A stretch of 64,000 nt of DNA from Buddleja alternifolia (taxonomy: Eukaryota; Streptophyta; Magnoliopsida; Lamiales; Scrophulariaceae): positions 31,216,199 to 31,280,198 of the forward strand of contig CM033405.1 of NCBI GenBank assembly GCA_019426215.1, in the 5' to 3' direction. Below, piece by piece: positions 35,796 to 45,982 of this stretch; positions within the stretch are counted from its first letter, which is position 1, and the number at the start of each line of letters is the position of its first letter. Below the pieces are notes generated by a model. It did not search any database and was not told the DNA's origin. It worked only from the letters and a program-made list of their open reading frames with translations. Position numbers and translations under genes: made by a program.

Positions 35796-37523
35796 TTGAC
35801 TCAACAACAATACCAGCAGATATTGAGTCTTATTAGATCTATGAACATTGATCAAAGCCAACAAAACAACACATCTACTAATCTGGCTTCTGCGAACAAA
35901 GCAGGTATATGCATGTGCTTAAATTCTGTCTTATATCATAAGCATGATCATGCCTGGATCATTGATTCAGGTGCTAATCAACACATGGTTTCAAATAAGG
36001 ATTTGTTTACATCTTTTGATGATAATTCAACTCATTCTTTCACTGTTAAGTTACCAAATGGAAACTTGAGCAGAGTTAGTAAATCTGGAACTATCATAAT
36101 TGGAAATAATTTGAGATTACTCAATGTGCTTTATGTTCCAGATTTCAGGCATAAGTTACTATCTGTCTCTAGAATAACTAAGGATGCTAATGTTTATATT
36201 AGTTTTTATCCTAAATTTTGTGTTATACATGAAATATGGACTGGATTGATCAAGGGGATTGGTAGGCTTCATGATGGATTATACTTCTTTCAACCTATCC
36301 CTAATGATCAATTGAGCGATGTTTTCAACAAATTTCATCCTTCTTGTAATTCTGTTGATAGTTTTAAACCTGTAGATTCTGCTATTCAAAATAAAGCTGC
36401 CCTGTGGCACAAGAGGTTTGGACATATGTCTTTTGGTAGGTTTCAATTTCTTCTTGAGCTTGGTATTGATATCAATAGTAATGAGAAATTTTGTAATATC
36501 TGTCCTCTTGCTAAACATAGTAGAAATCCTTTTCTTTTAAGGACTAATAATGCTGTTGATATTTTTGATCTTTTACATGTGGACATATGGGGACCCTATA
36601 GAGAGGTTACATATAACAATGAAAAGTATTTTTTGACCATTGTTGATGATTTTTCAAGGAGTACTTGGGTGTTTTTGCTGAAGCTTAAATCTGATGCATA
36701 TGATTTCCTTAATAAGTTCTGTGCATATGTTCATACTCAGTTTTCTAAAAGGATTAAGCAAGTAAGAACTGACAATGCCACTGAATTGTTTAGTAAGGAA
36801 TGCAAAAATTTATTTGAATCTTTGGGAATTATACATCAGAGTTCATGTGCATACATACCCCAACAAAATGGAGTTGTGGAAAGAAAACATAGGCACATCT
36901 TAGATGTTGGTAGAGCTCTAAAATTCACTTCTAATTTGCCCATAAAATATTGGGGTGAGTGTATTTTGACTGCTGTATATTTGATTAATAGAACACCCAC
37001 TCCTCTTTTAAAGGGTAAAAGTTCTTTCTTTATCTTATATGGGAGGTCTCCATCTTATGACCACTTAAGAATATTTGGTTGTTTATGTTTTGCCAAAGTC
37101 ATTCCTCAGACTGACAAATTTAAAGTAAAATCAAAGCCCTGTGTCTTTATAGGTTATTCTAATACATGGAAGGGTTACAAGTTATTAGATTTAGAGACTA
37201 AATCTTTCCTTATTTCAAGGGATGTGATCTTTTATGAGCATGTGTTTCCTTTTTCTATTTCTAAAACTCAATCACATGCTAACAGTTTCCCTTCCCAAGA
37301 TGATAATCTATTTTATGAAGACTTGGTTATTCCATATTTGAATAATTCTGCCCCTTTTGAAAGAAATAGGGATAATTCTGTTCTTGTTGATACAGATGGT
37401 AATGATAGTCATGATGATAATAATACTTCAAGAGATGATGTTAATGATCCTACTGATCAAGTCAGGAGGTCCAGTAGGATTACTAAACCTCCTGTTTGGA
37501 TCGAGGATTATGTTTCATTGTAA
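35796..37523 (+). CDS. copia protease and integrase, open for 575 aa
   Basis: The protease site HAWIIDSGANQHMVSN is at about residues 51-66. The GAG-pre-integrase HHCC zinc region (LWHKRFGHMSF to CNICPLAKHS) is at about 203-247. The integrase core has all three acidic residues: D in HVDIWGPY (about 262), D in VRTDNATEL (about 327) and E in NGVVERKHRHIL (about 363). The frame ends shortly after RRSSRITKPPVW, a motif that normally stands upstream of reverse transcriptase. The first residue is set by the open frame, because the true polyprotein starts upstream in gag. Confidence 0.88.
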   Translation: MTQQQYQQILSLIRSMNIDQSQQNNTSTNLASANKAGICMCLNSVLYHKHDHAWIIDSGANQHMVSNKDLFTSFDDNSTHSFTVKLPNGNLSRVSKSGTIIIGNNLRLLNVLYVPDFRHKLLSVSRITKDANVYISFYPKFCVIHEIWTGLIKGIGRLHDGLYFFQPIPNDQLSDVFNKFHPSCNSVDSFKPVDSAIQNKAALWHKRFGHMSFGRFQFLLELGIDINSNEKFCNICPLAKHSRNPFLLRTNNAVDIFDLLHVDIWGPYREVTYNNEKYFLTIVDDFSRSTWVFLLKLKSDAYDFLNKFCAYVHTQFSKRIKQVRTDNATELFSKECKNLFESLGIIHQSSCAYIPQQNGVVERKHRHILDVGRALKFTSNLPIKYWGECILTAVYLINRTPTPLLKGKSSFFILYGRSPSYDHLRIFGCLCFAKVIPQTDKFKVKSKPCVFIGYSNTWKGYKLLDLETKSFLISRDVIFYEHVFPFSISKTQSHANSFPSQDDNLFYEDLVIPYLNNSAPFERNRDNSVLVDTDGNDSHDDNNTSRDDVNDPTDQVRRSSRITKPPVWIEDYVSL

Positions 37524-38394
37524 GGAATACTTGAATAATACCTTTTATATGAAGGATCTTGGTGAATTGAAATATTTTTTGGGAATTGAAGTTGCTAGAT
37601 CTCAACATGGCATTTATCTTAATCAAAGAAAGTATGTTTTAGAGCTTTTAGCTGAGACTGGTATGATAGGTTGTAAGCTTATTAGTGTTCCTATTGAACA
37701 AAATGTGAAATATACAAATGAAGATAATCATGGTACTGGTCCTTACATCAATAATGTTGCCGAGTTTCAAAGGATTGTGGGAAGATTAATATATTTGTGT
37801 TTAACAAGGCCTGACATTACTTATGATGTTCAAATGGTAAGCCAATTTATGCATAAGCCTAGAAAATCTCACCTTGATGCTGTGTTTAGAATTCTGAGAT
37901 ACCTTAAAGGGAAGTTAGGTTTGGGACTTTTAATGTCATCTCAAAGCAAGATGGAACTCAAGGCCTTTTGTGATAGTGATTGGGCCTCTTGCCCAATGTC
38001 TAGAAAATCTCTAACATGTTATGCAATTCAACTGGGGAATTCTCTTATTTCATGGAAGTCCAAGAAACAAGCTACAGTTTCAAGAAGTTCAGCTGAAGCC
38101 GAATATAGAGCCATTGGGACAACAACATCAGAAATATTATGGCTGTTGGCAATATTTAAAGATCTGGGATTTAATGAACTACAACCAGTAACATTATACA
38201 CTGATAGCAAATCAGTAATGCAGATATCGGTAAATCCTGTATTCCATGAACGAACAAAGCATTTGGAGGTTGACTGCCATTTCATCAGAGATAAAATTGA
38301 AGAAGGAAAGATTTGTACAAAGTTTATTCCAAGTATTCAGCAACCAGCTGATGCTTTGACTAAACCATTGGGTGTTTTCAGTTTAATTTGTTAA
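37524..38394 (+). pseudogene. copia RT C-terminal remnant and RNase H
   Basis: Sequence picks up at EYLNNTFYMKDLGELKYFLG, which lies downstream of the YVDD active site in intact elements, so the reverse transcriptase catalytic half has been deleted at about 37525. The rest is continuous: RPDITYDVQMVSQFMHKP, then RNase H with DSDWASCPMSRKS, SSAEAEYRAI and TDSKSVMQI, and finally the KHLEVDCHFIRD motif and stop at about 38394. The element could not copy itself without help. Confidence 0.88.
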
Positions 38395-38445
38395 TTAACA
38401 AGTTGGGTGTCTTTGATTTATATAGACAACCAACTTGAGGGGGAG

Positions 38446-38675
38446 TGTTGAAAGTGTTAGTCAAAATAGCACTTTTAACTTAGCTTTTGCAATTGACCGT
38501 TAGAGGCTTAAGTGTGTGTTTTTGTTTAGTTTAGAGCTTAAGTATAAAAACTCCTTTTCTTTTCCTTCACTGTAATATAACAATTCATTCAATCAGATAG
38601 AAAAATCCCCTTTTCGTCTCTTTCCCCCTTCATCTCTTTCTCTCTTCATCCATGGAGATTATCAAGATCTTGACA
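38446..38675 (+). repeat. Right LTR of the 34350-38675 copia element
   Basis: Matches the left LTR except for about six transitions. ATAGC follows as the target copy. Confidence 0.9.
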
Positions 38676-38680
38676 ATAGC

Positions 38681-39532
38681 AAGATTGACATACCAAATCC
38701 TCTGCATTTGGAAGATTTTCATATAATAGCTCATTTTTTTTTCAAGACAACCAATAGTGTACATATTTTTTGGAAAAGTCATAGCTCATATAATAAGTGA
38801 ATATGTGTCGGGAGAATGAAGAGTTTTCATGTGTCAATTTCGAAAATGAGTGGGCCTATTTATAGAGAATGAAGAGTTTTGGGTCAAAAGTTGCAACTTT
38901 TTGAATTTTGGCGGAAGGGCTTAAAAGATGTGATTTTTGGACGAAAACCCCCCTAGAACACCTTTTCGGAATTTGCAAATTGCCCCCAAAAGTCGCTCAT
39001 TTTGTTAACTGCCCCAGGCACATGCGGTGATCAGGTATGCACCCGCTCAACAACCACCATTTCGCTCATGGGCATACTTTAATCCATTGTTGGGCGGTTG
39101 CACCTTCTGTTGTGCAATTCAGCCCCTGACTTTCAAGACCTTGCAAATTGATCCCAAAACTATAAATCTTGATCACTTAGATCCTTTTGAATTGATCCCT
39201 CAATTTTTCGATTTGAACACTTTAGCCCCCCAAACTAAATGAACTATTTTCCATACGATCGCGACTTTCGATCGTATGATTGTGATCATTTAATCGAGTA
39301 CGTTCATATCGATCCATTGATCCCAATTACAAATCACGTTTTAAGTGACACATTTTGTTAATTAATTTCTCATTCATCCGGAATCGGATTTGAGTAATTA
39401 AATACTCTATATTTATCTACTTTAGATGTAGATTAAATTAAGCCAAAGACTTTCCACTTTCAACACTCGGAACTCAATGTTCTAAATAAATCGTGCTAAA
39501 ACACAATTTACTCAATCAAGATTTCTAACAAC
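38681..39532. other. Unassigned repeat-like DNA, possible LTR tail
   Basis: No coding gene. The tail (39480-39532: GTGCTAAAACACAATTTACTC then AATCAAGATTTCTAACA) ends like an LTR (CTAACA) exactly where recognisable small-gene sequence begins, suggesting a retroelement end at about 39531. No partner LTR was found. Confidence 0.3.
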
Positions 39533-40810
39533 ATCGGGGGGAGATATGCTATGGTTATGATGCATTAGCAAGCATAGCTTACGAAGGCGCCGGCCTATTA
39601 ATGCCAGGATATATAGAATCTATAATGTACGGACACTCCGAAAAATCACTCCGTGCAGTGTCAGACACACGGCGGACATGACACCGCCACGTATTGGACA
39701 CGACATAAGTGTGTCAGAAATTTAAAATAAATAAATAAGATTCAGACACAGCGCAAACACGGCGCATGGTGTGTTCGAGACGTTCAGGACACGTCGGGCA
39801 TGATTTTGACATTTAAAAAACTTTAGGGGCCGAAATGAAAAAAGAAAAGAAAACTGAGGAGATGTTTCATCTCACCAGCAACACATTTCTCTTGGAGTTT
39901 CTAGAGAAAAGAAAAGAAAAAAAATCGAGGAGTTCACGTTCTGCGCATCGCTTTCTCTCCCAAAACAGCCATTGTCGCCGGTAAAGATATCTTGTCATTG
40001 CCGCCGTCAACTGAAGGTAAGGATACCATCATACTAGTCTCTCTTTTCTAAATTTTGGGATCCTAAAATCTTACCCAATTCCCCAATTTCAAACCCAAAG
40101 TATAATATTTTAATTTTTATGATTTTAATGGCGCGGACACGGCACATGGCGTGTCCGACATGTACAGGACAAGTCGAGCCTGATTTTGATATTTAAAAAA
40201 TTTTAGGGGCCAAAATGAAAAAAAACTGAAGAGATGTTTCATCTCACCAGCAACACGCTTCTGTTGGAGTTTTTGAAGAAAAGAAAAGAAAATTGAGGAA
40301 CTCACATTTTGCGCACCGCTTTCTCTCCCAAAATAGCCATTGTCGCCGGAAAACATATCTTGTCATTGCCGCCGTCAACTGAAGGTAAGGGTACCACCAT
40401 ACCAATCTCTCTTCTCTCAATTTTGGGATCCTAAAATTGTACCCAATTCTTCAAATTCAAACCCAAAGTATAATATTTTTATTTTTATGATTTTAAGAAG
40501 GTTATTTAGTTCTTTATTCCACAATATTATTAGCATTTACTAATTTGTTATGATATCAATTATTATAAGTTTATATACATAATATGGGCGATTGTGTCCA
40601 AGCCGTGTCTGTGTCCTATTTTTTTTAAGAATTGACGTGTCTCGTATCCGTGTTCACGTGTCATTGTCCCGTATCCGTGTCTGTGTATCATAGTGTAGAA
40701 GCACTCAAAATTTATCATAGGAAAAATTAAACTGAAATAGATATCCATATTTGTCGCCTTGATTATTTGTGATGTCCTGATGAAATACGGCCCCTTGCTT
40801 GGTTTAATTA
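39533..40810 (+). pseudogene. Third copy of the small membrane protein gene, truncated and split
   Basis: Sequence at 39533-39619 encodes CYGYDALASIAYEGAG as in the intact copy at 61294 (CYGYDTLASIAYQGSG). After a 1074-bp insertion (39620-40693) the match resumes with EALKIYHRKN. An in-frame TAA then replaces the CAA codon of the intact copy (about 40730) and a TGA replaces CGA in the LDYL-stop-CPDE region, before RPLAWFN and the normal stop at about 40810. The first half of the gene, including the membrane segment, is missing here. A matching promoter stretch lies upstream at 33164-33190. Confidence 0.85.
39620..40693. mobile_element. hAT-like element inside the third small-gene copy
   Basis: The left end is CTATAATGTACGGACAC and the complement of the right end is CTATGATACACAGACAC. 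Flanks are TATAGAAT (39612-39619) and TGTAGAAG (40694-40701), matching at 6 of 8. Comparison with the intact paralogue shows the gene sequence continuing directly across the insertion. Subterminal GGACAC/GTGTCC words and the ends resemble the element at 414-1146. Inside is a tandem duplication of about 375 bp (about 39740-40110 and 40120-40490). Each copy contains GCCGCCGTCAACTGAAGGTAA, which looks like an exon end followed by a splice donor. Confidence 0.8.
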
Positions 40811-40948
40811 GTTTATCCCGCTTGCTGATTTCTTCTTCTTTATTTTTTTCTGATCAGGTACCAGATATGTCATTAATTATGAGACTTGTCAAAACTTGAT
40901 GTAATATTGATTGCTTTGCTACCCAAGTCCAAATAGAAGCCTGATTCT
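40811..40948 (+). other. 3' flank of the broken third small-gene copy
   Basis: TTTATCCCGCTTGCTGATTT and the following bases match the 3' flank of the intact copy (61744 on), so the duplication that made these copies extended past the stop codon. Confidence 0.6.
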
Positions 40949-41328
40949 GGGGAAAATTACACTTCTCATCCCATAATTTTGGCCTAGTTCAATTTTAGTC
41001 CTATTTGTTACGAATTTTTCATATTTAATCCTATAACTTTCAGAATTTCTTACATTTAGTCCCAATCGATGTTTCCATCCAAAATTTGATGGTGAACTCC
41101 GTTAATCAACCTTTTGACTGATTTTTTCAGGGTGATTTTGTGCATTATTGACACGTGATATTGAATAGAAATTTCGTAATGATGAATATATATAATTCGT
41201 ATGTGAGTGTATTTATGCACATATTTTCTCCCCAAAAAATTAGTCAAAGGGTTGACTAATGGAACTGACTATTAAATTTTGGGTGAAAATTTCGGTTGAG
41301 TCTAAATGTGAAACATTTTGAAAGTGAC

Positions 41329-42861
41329 TGATGACATAAAAATTTCGAACAAATATGTATTTGATTTCCATTTTTTATATATTTTGGAAAATTCCCGTGA
41401 AAGGGTACTCGAAACTTTTGGTCAAGAAATCCCCCTCGTTCGTATGTGGGAACGGGGTTTATTATTTGAGTGGGTTCGACTTGTTTCCGACTAGCGTAAA
41501 CACTAACTGTTAATCACACAATATGCAACCTCCGATTAAAGGAATTAAATGAATGACGTTAAATGAATATATATATATACATATATATATATATACACAC
41601 ACGCACGCAGAAGCCATGCATTTGGAACACTGATAACATCACAATCGAATTAATAACAAATAATCATAACATATAAGAGAAACGAGCAAACTTGGATGAG
41701 TATTTACTTAAATACACAAACATGCATTAATTTCTTTTCTTGCATGAACATCAGATGGGACACTATAACAGCAAAAAAAAAAAAGAGAGTTACTTCACTG
41801 CTTATGCCAGTCTATACCTAGCCATAGCAGAATGTGGGAGCTTGATTGATCACCGTCTTCTACCTTTCCTTCCTCCCGAAAGTGACAGTAGAATAGATTC
41901 TCTCCTTTAAGCTTCTGCCCACCTTTTGCTCTTCTTTATTTCCCCAAGCTTTTTATTTTTTATTTTATTGCTCTCAATCTTTCTTTCTTTTCTTTTTCTT
42001 TTACTTTCTCTCCCCCCCTTTTTCACTTCGCAGCATCCCTTTATATAGAGGTGGTAGCTTGGAGTTCAACTCTTGTGTAGTTGTAGGATATATTATTTGT
42101 ACTTATCAATTTGTTGAAACTGATAAGCTTTATCCACAAAAATCTCATTCATGTTTGGCATGGTAATTCTTTTAGATAAGAATTAAAGATGCTACAATTC
42201 TATCTTCAATCAGAGATGAGATCAAACTTATTTTTCCATTAGACCCTTTATTTTGATTGGCTTACAAGAAAAAAATAATAAATATTTTAAATGACAAATA
42301 TTTATTATCTTCAAATAAAATACTAACCTGCAGCCATATTTTTTCGGTCAATGGATTACTTTTAACTCTAAAAGATAGAGTTCTTAATTATTTGATAAGA
42401 TTTGGCCTTATATTCACCACAAGAGTTCAAAAAGAATCACCCCTTGCATATCCACGTGCATTTTTGAAGAGGCCTACCTTGAATTCTTCAAGACTTTTGT
42501 TTCTTGTAGTCCTTTTAATATGGATAATTACAAGAATGATTTTACCACCAAAGAACAATATCTCATGGGATTTAGTTTAAGAGTCATCCGAGCGTCTTTA
42601 AAGGAAAATGATTTACTCGAAATAATATTTTTATTTCACCAAGTAGACTTTATTAGTGAAATATCAAATATTTTCAAATTTATTTAATCATAATATTCCA
42701 TGACTTTAGGAATTTAATATGATATAGAAACTTCTTATTTCACTAATCTTATCTAGCGAAATATTAAGTATTTTGGTTCTAGAACCACGACATATCATAA
42801 TTTTATTAATGTCAAGATATTAAATATAATGACAAAAATATATAAAGTTTTCATGTCAACA
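41329..42861 (-). repeat. LTR of the Ogre-like element (3' LTR on the minus strand)
   Basis: TG...CA ends. I see roughly 15-20 differences from the other LTR in about 1.54 kb, plus small length changes in the TA/CA runs, so near 99% identity. Confidence 0.92.
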
Positions 42862-44437
42862 AATGCCCCTTCGTGATTTTGGGTTTTAAGCAAGCATACA
42901 TATGCATACATTTTTGTTTGCGAAAAAGCCAAATCACGAAAATCTTACTTTTCATTTTCTTTTGAGCAAATAAATAATTCTCCTTGCATATGGTTCAGGA
43001 GTGCCATATTGTTTAGAGGTATTATAGAACCTCCTTTAGCAAGTCGAAGAATTTCATCTCGACTATATATTTTGCTATTTTGATATGATTTTTTTTTCAA
43101 GCTCATATTCGAGAAGAAAAGTAAAGCATTAGGGGTCTTATAGAACCTCCTCTAACAAGCTAATCGATCACAACTCTTTGACCATATTTTTGAAGCTTGC
43201 GACATTTTCATATGATTTTTTTTTCTTTCTCGAATTTATGTACGAGAAGAAAAATATATATATATATATATTGTCATGAGAACAACTTATGTATCCTCTT
43301 TTGGAATATTAATCCATACATGACGATTTTGAGATATTGACAGAAGTCATACTTTAATCTCATTTTATCAATGCATATGAGCATATTATCCTCTTTGCCT
43401 TGAATCCGAAATTATCGGGGGCACATATATTTTGAGGATGACATTGACCTCTTTTGTTTTTCGGTCAGTTTGAGTCAACTTGAAGATATAAAATAGCAGG
43501 AATATAATTTTTCCTCCTAAATATTTTGTAAAATATGTCGATGATCATTTCATTGATCAAAAGACGATATTTGAATTTTTCCTTTAGAGGAGTATGGAGA
43601 ATAGAGTCAATATATGATGACTCTTTATCCTTTTTTCCTCTACAAAATTTTTCAGATATCCCGACTCCCTATTTATAGGAGTAAGCCTGAAATATCATGA
43701 GAGTGTATATTTCACTTATTCACAATGATACGAGATTGATTTTAATTTTAATTTTAATTTTTTATTTTTTGATCAAGAGCTAATACAATCAGCATATTAT
43801 GCTATATAAGCACTTTTCTTATTCATACTTGTCTTCATATTTCTTTCTCATTTAGAGACAAGTCATGAATAAAATAATATCTTATCATAGGCTTTTAGAC
43901 TTGTGCCTATAAAGAATTTTTTTTTTTAATTTTTTTTTTATCATATGCTAGCATTATAGCTTAGTTTTTTTTAGGTGAGTATCTCTTTACTTTGTGGGAT
44001 TCCTCCTAGCATATTATTTTATAATAAAGAATTTCCGCTTTATGAAGCAAAGTTTGTAGAATAACATCATCATCTTCATCATCATTCTTTTTTTTATTAT
44101 TTTTTTTAAAGGGAAAGACATTGGCATGATCCATGTTTATTTATCATTTTTGGGCATTTGGGCACTTTACCCTTTTAGCCTCTAATCCCAAGTTATTGGG
44201 GACACATAAATGATGAATAATAAAAGAAAACGTCTGTATCACTTTTTATTTTATTTTTTATATTATTTTTAGCCGTTCACAGTTTATACTCGTGCGGGCC
44301 AGGAGTATCTGAGTTTTGGTTTAACCACTCAAGGTGGGGCAAATCAGCAATTATAACCACTAGCTAAGCCAATAGCGGGATTGTGTTTTAGCAGTTTAAC
44401 CACGTGCAACACGATTGGTGGGTAAAGACATACATCT
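42862..44437 (-). other. Non-coding 3' internal region of the Ogre-like element
   Basis: It runs from the integrase stop to the LTR. The minus-strand polypurine tract CACGAAGGGGCATT lies at 42862-42875, touching the LTR. Two imperfect direct repeats of about 110 bp occur at about 43015-43125 and 43131-43245 (TATAGAACCTCCT, GATATGATTTTTTTTTC-like, CGAGAAGAAAA). No open frame. Confidence 0.7.
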
Positions 44438-45898
44438 TTAAGGGTAATATCTTTTCAGAAACCTCGCATTAGTCGGAGGGATTATTCTCTCTCCGTCTTG
44501 AGTGATCATAAGATATGTCCCATTAGAATATACTTTTTCAATGACATAGGGCCCTTCCCATTTAGGCTCTAATTTTCCTTTAGTTCTTCGTGTGACAACA
44601 ATAGGAGTTCGAACCATTAGGACCAAATCTCCTTTTTTAAATGACCGGAGTCTAACCTTTCTATTGAATGCTGTTTCCATCCTTTGTTGGTAAATTTCAA
44701 GATTTTGTTGGGCGATAAGCCTTCTTTCGTCAAGACTTTCCAATTCAGCAAGTCTGATTTTAGCATTATCATCATTGGTTAATGACTCTTGTAGGGCCAC
44801 GCGAAGTGACGGTATTTGTATTTCAAGTGGTAGGACCGCTTCACTTCCAAACACCAGCGCATATGGGGCAGCTTGTGTTGAAGTTCGATGGGTGGTCCCA
44901 TATGCCCACAAAGCTTCAAGAAGCTTTTCATGCCAGTTTCTTTTATTCTTATCCACCATTTTCTTTATAATTTTACATAAAGTTTTATTGAAGGCTTTAG
45001 CCAAACCATTTGCCGGAGCATGATATCTTGACGAATGGTTATACTTTATGTTATACTTATTGTAAAGCTTGTATAATGAGCCTTCCTTAAAGTATTTAGC
45101 ATTGTCCGCGATTATGGAATCGGGGACCCCAAACCTATATATAATGTGGACTCGTATAAAGTTAGCTACAGTATCTCTTTTAACCTCTTTGAGAGGTATA
45201 GCTTCAGCCCACTTTGAGAAATAATCCGTAGCCGCAAGAATATACCGATGTCCTTTTGAAGATGGCGGATTAAAGGGACCTATAACATCCATTCCCCATG
45301 CAGCAAAAGGCCAAGCACAAGTAGTGGAATGTAGAGGCTCAGGAGGACGATGAATGAAGTCTCCATGGAATTGGCATGCTTGGCATCTTTTGACAAAGTC
45401 AATACAGTCAGATACTATAGTTGGCCAGTAATATCCTAACCTTTTAAGTTGCATATGGAGTTTAGGGCCTGTTTGGTAGGCCCCACAAATCCCAGCATGA
45501 ACTTCTTGCATTACTTCTTGTATTTTATCTCGGGGAATGCATCTTAGATACACCCCATCCAATGATCTTCTATAAAGCACATCTTTCCATATAACAAATC
45601 TCATAGCACGTCGTTTTACCTCGGCCTTTTTAGCACGGTTTTCGGGTAATTGACCATGCTGTAGATAATCGATGAAGGGTTGTTGCCAATCTAGGTCATG
45701 TCCTTCAACGACATTAGCAGTAGCGAGTAAGGGTTCAGATTGTATTTCATCAAACATCTCTTTGTATGGTCTTAGTATTCTTTTTACTCCGACCGTTATA
45801 GAGGTGGTTTCGCACTCAGGCAAATGTAAAGCTGCAGCCAAACCTGCTAAGGCGTCGACTTTGGCATTTACGCCTCGACGAATATGATGAATTTGCAA
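44438..45898 (-). CDS. Ogre-like integrase with catalytic Glu replaced by Lys
   Basis: 486 aa open frame. It begins inside the end of the second RNase H (HHIRRGVNAKVDALAGLAAA). The HHCC zinc region runs from about residue 131 (VHAGICGAYQTG) to CQACQ near 172. The core has D in WGMDVIGPF (about 203) and D in IIADNAKYF (about 264). Where the family has NGLAEAFNKT, this copy reads NGLAKAFNKT: codon AAA at 44996-44998 on the minus strand instead of GAA, a single G-to-A change at the third catalytic residue. The C-terminal part (KGDLVLMVR, GKLEPKWEGPYVI) is the usual gypsy integrase tail. It is separated from the upstream pol frame by one stop codon at 45983-45985. Confidence 0.9.
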   Translation of the reverse strand: MQIHHIRRGVNAKVDALAGLAAALHLPECETTSITVGVKRILRPYKEMFDEIQSEPLLATANVVEGHDLDWQQPFIDYLQHGQLPENRAKKAEVKRRAMRFVIWKDVLYRRSLDGVYLRCIPRDKIQEVMQEVHAGICGAYQTGPKLHMQLKRLGYYWPTIVSDCIDFVKRCQACQFHGDFIHRPPEPLHSTTCAWPFAAWGMDVIGPFNPPSSKGHRYILAATDYFSKWAEAIPLKEVKRDTVANFIRVHIIYRFGVPDSIIADNAKYFKEGSLYKLYNKYNIKYNHSSRYHAPANGLAKAFNKTLCKIIKKMVDKNKRNWHEKLLEALWAYGTTHRTSTQAAPYALVFGSEAVLPLEIQIPSLRVALQESLTNDDNAKIRLAELESLDERRLIAQQNLEIYQQRMETAFNRKVRLRSFKKGDLVLMVRTPIVVTRRTKGKLEPKWEGPYVIEKVYSNGTYLMITQDGERIIPPTNARFLKRYYP

Positions 45899-45982
45899 CT
45901 TAGAGAATTTTGTTAAAAGGTAATCTGCTCTTTCGTAATATGGAACCAGACTTTCCTTCTTAATTTTATATTCACCCTTAAT

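Larger units (their letters stand above)
34350..38675 (+). mobile_element. Ty1-copia element (RE1-like), reverse transcriptase deleted
   Basis: Two 230-bp LTRs (34350-34579, 38446-38675) start TGTTGAAAGTG and end TCTTGACA. TSDs are ATAAC (34345-34349) and ATAGC (38676-38680). The primer-binding site TGGTACCAGAGCCATG follows the left LTR, and the polypurine tract TTGAGGGGGAG precedes the right LTR. I count six differences between LTRs, all transitions, about 2.6%. Gag, protease, integrase and RNase H are present, but most of the reverse transcriptase is missing. Confidence 0.92.

Noticed and set aside
42257..42580. 107-aa frame repeated at 60292-60615
   Set aside because: Both lie in the LTRs of the Ogre-like element at the same position. 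No domain, and it runs opposite to the element.
44775..45887. Plus-strand frames opposite the integrase
   Set aside because: Shadows of the minus-strand integrase with no independent motif.
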